A stretch of DNA of 55,171 nucleotides from Deltaproteobacteria bacterium. GTDB taxonomy: Bacteria > Myxococcota_A > UBA9160 > UBA4427. The stretch covers positions 27,854-83,024 of the forward strand of contig NZHD01000087.1 of assembly GCA_002691205.1 (NCBI GenBank). The letters run 5' to 3'. The translations under genes were made by a program, and so were the position numbers. Below the pieces are notes generated by a model. The model was not told the origin of the DNA. It made no database searches and saw only the letters and a program-made list of their open reading frames with translations. This document shows positions 53,774 to 55,171 of this stretch, piece by piece. Each line of letters opens with the position of its first letter. Position 1 is the stretch's first letter.

Positions 53774-54236
53774 GGGCCCGTTCCTTGGAATTTTACACCC
53801 GAGGGGGCATTTAATTTCCTTCGGGGATACTTCCGGTCTTGATTCCGGGGTTTTTGCTTAGATCCTCGTCTATGAATTAATTGGTGAAGCGGGTGAGAGG
53901 GGTAAGAAACCTTTACTCGAACAGAGAAAACCTTTTCCGTTCACGGCTGCACGACGAAGCTCAGGCGGCGATTAGGGGGACGAGGGCTCGAAATGGCGAT
54001 GGCATAGTGATTGCATATCCCTGTGACCTCGAACAGAAAGCGGTATTGCGCAAATCGTGTAAGTATCCGCTTTACAACCAGTTTTGGGTGCTTTGGCTAG
54101 ACCCGAAAAAAACATGGAAAAGTCACAAAAACGAGTTTGACCTGAGCCTAGCGTTGGTGATAGGGTGCAAGAGTTGCGATTGGGATCTCGTCCCTCGCAG
54201 GGCTCCACGATGGAAATCTCAGAGGAGAAAAAAAGA
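53774..54236. other. Intergenic region with a sigma-54 promoter and a long leader
   Basis: About 460 bases. The -24/-12 site at 54000-54015 would start transcription near 54026, giving a leader of about 210 bases before ATG 54237. A 10-base direct repeat CTCGAACAGA occurs at 53916 and 54028, and TTGCGCAA at 54046-54053. A plus-strand open frame through the region (53881-54240) has no motif and is not counted. A weak CCGG hairpin plus T-run lies at 53833-53855. Confidence 0.5.
54000..54015 (+). promoter_or_regulatory. Sigma-54 (-24/-12) promoter
   Basis: TGGCATAGTGATTGCA matches the consensus TGGCACG-N4-TTGCA: GG at -24 and GC at -12 are exactly 10 bases apart. It points at the secreted protein gene at 54237, and a sigma-54 activator gene lies 2 kb upstream. 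No other match this close was found in the intergenic regions I scanned. Confidence 0.75.
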
Positions 54237-54668
54237 ATGATACGAAACCTTATAGTGCTTGGATGCACCGCCTTGCTGACGATCGGCCTTTCTTTTGGTT
54301 CGTTCGCTGGCTCCGCGCCCGACGCCGACAGTGATGGTGTTCCGGACGCGTACGACAACTGCGTAAACACGCCCAATGGTCCTCTTTTGGCCACGGGTAA
54401 CTGTTCTTCGCAGGAAGACTATGATGGAAATGGTTACGGACAACCTTGCGACACCGATGTCAACAATGACGGTTCTACGGGTCTTGATGATATCGCGATC
54501 GTGATTACCGCACAGGGCAACGGCGCCGACGACATCTCCGATTTCAACTGTGACCTCGGTGTTGGCCTCGATGACCTGGCAACTGCGCTTTCGCAAATTA
54601 CGTTCACGCCTGGTCCAAGTGGTCTGTCATGCGCCGCGCCAACCGCGACAAACTGCTCCGCTCAGTAG
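54237..54668 (+). CDS. Secreted calcium-binding protein (thrombospondin type 3 / dockerin-like)
   Basis: A 143-residue exported protein. Residues 1-25 are a signal peptide (MIRNLIVLGCTALLTIGL onward). A thrombospondin type-3 repeat DADSDGVPDAYDNC follows, then two EF-hand-like loops, DVNNDGSTGLDDIAIVI and DFNCDLGVGLDDLATAL, in dockerin-like spacing with the terminal helix. It probably binds calcium at the cell surface. No PEP-CTERM tail is seen. GAGGAG lies 9 bases before ATG, and a sigma-54 promoter about 210 bases upstream. The second gene follows 160 bases on. Confidence 0.85.
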   Translation: MIRNLIVLGCTALLTIGLSFGSFAGSAPDADSDGVPDAYDNCVNTPNGPLLATGNCSSQEDYDGNGYGQPCDTDVNNDGSTGLDDIAIVITAQGNGADDISDFNCDLGVGLDDLATALSQITFTPGPSGLSCAAPTATNCSAQ

Positions 54669-54754
54669 TACGTACTGCGATTGTGTAATTTGAAAGTTGA
54701 TCGAACTCTGCGACACAGAGACAAGGTTCTAATTGGATAAGTACTACTTCTGTT

Positions 54755-54789
54755 ACACACGTGGGATGAAGTGATTAGTTCACGTGTGT
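54755..54789. repeat. Inverted repeat upstream of the last gene
   Basis: Perfect 9-base arms ACACACGTG and CACGTGTGT, 17 bases apart, each with a CACGTG core. It may be a transcription-factor site, or the stem of a leader hairpin, between the dockerin-like and cohesin-like genes. No T-run follows. Confidence 0.65.
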
Positions 54790-54826
54790 GAGAGTTGGAT
54801 GAAAACACCTTAAAGGAGATAATTGG

Positions 54827-55171
54827 ATGCGACTTCTGATAACAAACGTGCTTGCAGCGGCACTTCTGCTCTTCGGAGCGGCCGGAGCAAATGCATTTTC
54901 GACAAGTATGACCAACAGCTGGGGCGGCGGCGTGGCCTCGGTGGGTGACACGTTGACAGTGACAGTTTCGTTTGACACTGACGGGTCAAATGACGTCTCA
55001 CTTCTTTCTGTGAGTGTTCTTTTCGACGATGCCATCATGACCTACGACGGCGGAACGTCCGCCACCTACGCGCTGTACACCGGAGGCAAGGGAGCTTCGT
55101 ATCTGAAGCCGGCCACCACGAACAACACGCTTCGTGTGGGAACCAGCAACCAGATCCTCTTGGACTGGCAG
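54827..55171 (+). CDS. Secreted cohesin-like protein, 3' end outside the window
   Basis: The first 115 codons of a gene open at the window edge. A signal peptide (residues 1-23, ending ANA) is followed by GDTLTVTVSFDTDGSNDVSL and VLFDDAIMTYDGG, which resembles the beta-sandwich start of cohesin-like or PEP-CTERM surface domains. AAGGAG stands 8 bases before ATG. It follows a dockerin-like gene and the perfect inverted repeat. The C-terminus, and so any PEP-CTERM signal, cannot be seen. Confidence 0.83.
   Translation, partial: MRLLITNVLAAALLLFGAAGANAFSTSMTNSWGGGVASVGDTLTVTVSFDTDGSNDVSLLSVSVLFDDAIMTYDGGTSATYALYTGGKGASYLKPATTNNTLRVGTSNQILLDWQ

Noticed and set aside
53833..53855. Terminator after the exosortase gene
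   Set aside because: Only a 4-base CCGG stem before the T-run; too weak to call.
53881..54240. Plus-strand open frame of 119 codons before the secreted protein gene
   Set aside because: No motif, poor composition, and it runs through the sigma-54 promoter and leader.
1..55171. CRISPR arrays, insertion sequences, prophage, tRNA or rRNA genes
   Set aside because: None seen on either strand on reading through; no short regularly spaced repeats, transposases or integrases.

Overview
The window is a stretch of chromosome from a Gram-negative, probably uncultured bacterium of moderate G+C. MlaA and MlaC indicate an outer membrane. An exosortase, a PEP-CTERM protein, a DUF6178 protein, a bacterial histone, a serine-palmitoyltransferase-like enzyme, an F420-type luciferase-like oxidoreductase, an aldehyde:ferredoxin-oxidoreductase-type tungsten/molybdenum enzyme and a mitochondrial-type aconitase together suggest a deltaproteobacterial-type lineage (Myxococcota, Bdellovibrionota or a relative). 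That placement is inference; no rRNA or ribosomal protein gene is present to settle it. I saw no tRNA, rRNA, CRISPR array, insertion sequence or phage gene. The genes are densely packed and used on both strands, as in core chromosome.

Layout. 1-12.5 kb: oxidoreductase, PEP-CTERM protein, hydrolases, a bacterial histone with its own likely promoter and terminator, a CocE/DUF6178 pair, NUDIX and DUF815 genes, a sphingolipid-type oxoamine synthase, and convergent mlaA/mlaC. 12.5-29 kb: central metabolism and salvage, with an M20 peptidase, aconitase, lipid kinase, queuosine salvage protein, a secreted chorismate mutase-cyclohexadienyl dehydratase fusion, a cold-shock-domain protein, NAD synthetase, MaoC dehydratase, succinate-semialdehyde dehydrogenase, an unusual membrane-anchored Fe-S aldo/keto reductase, pterin dehydratase, a DHH phosphoesterase, an Smr protein and an ApaH-like phosphatase. 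29-37 kb: a glycosyltransferase-acetyltransferase fusion, then a MoaD-AOR-MoeA-MoeA/PBP block that looks like a dedicated pyranopterin enzyme and its cofactor insertion genes. 37-50.8 kb: CorC-type transporter, RNA methyltransferase, a small TOPRIM-like protein, HAD phosphatase, Nfu, a penicillin-binding protein, a conserved unknown, a bifunctional aldolase/dehydrogenase, a 34-residue basic protein absent from routine ORF calls, a double PilZ protein, a CPBP protease, AlgH, a zinc ribbon membrane protein and glutathione-dependent formaldehyde dehydrogenase.

50.8-55.2 kb is the most system-like part: an orphan sigma-54 activator with an intact GAFTGA loop, an exosortase carrying a C-terminal EpsI-like domain, a close match to a -24/-12 (sigma-54) promoter, a secreted calcium-binding (thrombospondin-3/dockerin-like) protein, and the start of a second secreted protein with a cohesin-like look that runs off the window. 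My reading is a regulated surface-protein sorting locus; the PEP-CTERM substrate at 1.3-1.9 kb would be a client of the same sortase. Many genes use GTG or TTG starts, and I moved several starts inward on the basis of ribosome binding sites or family N-termini.
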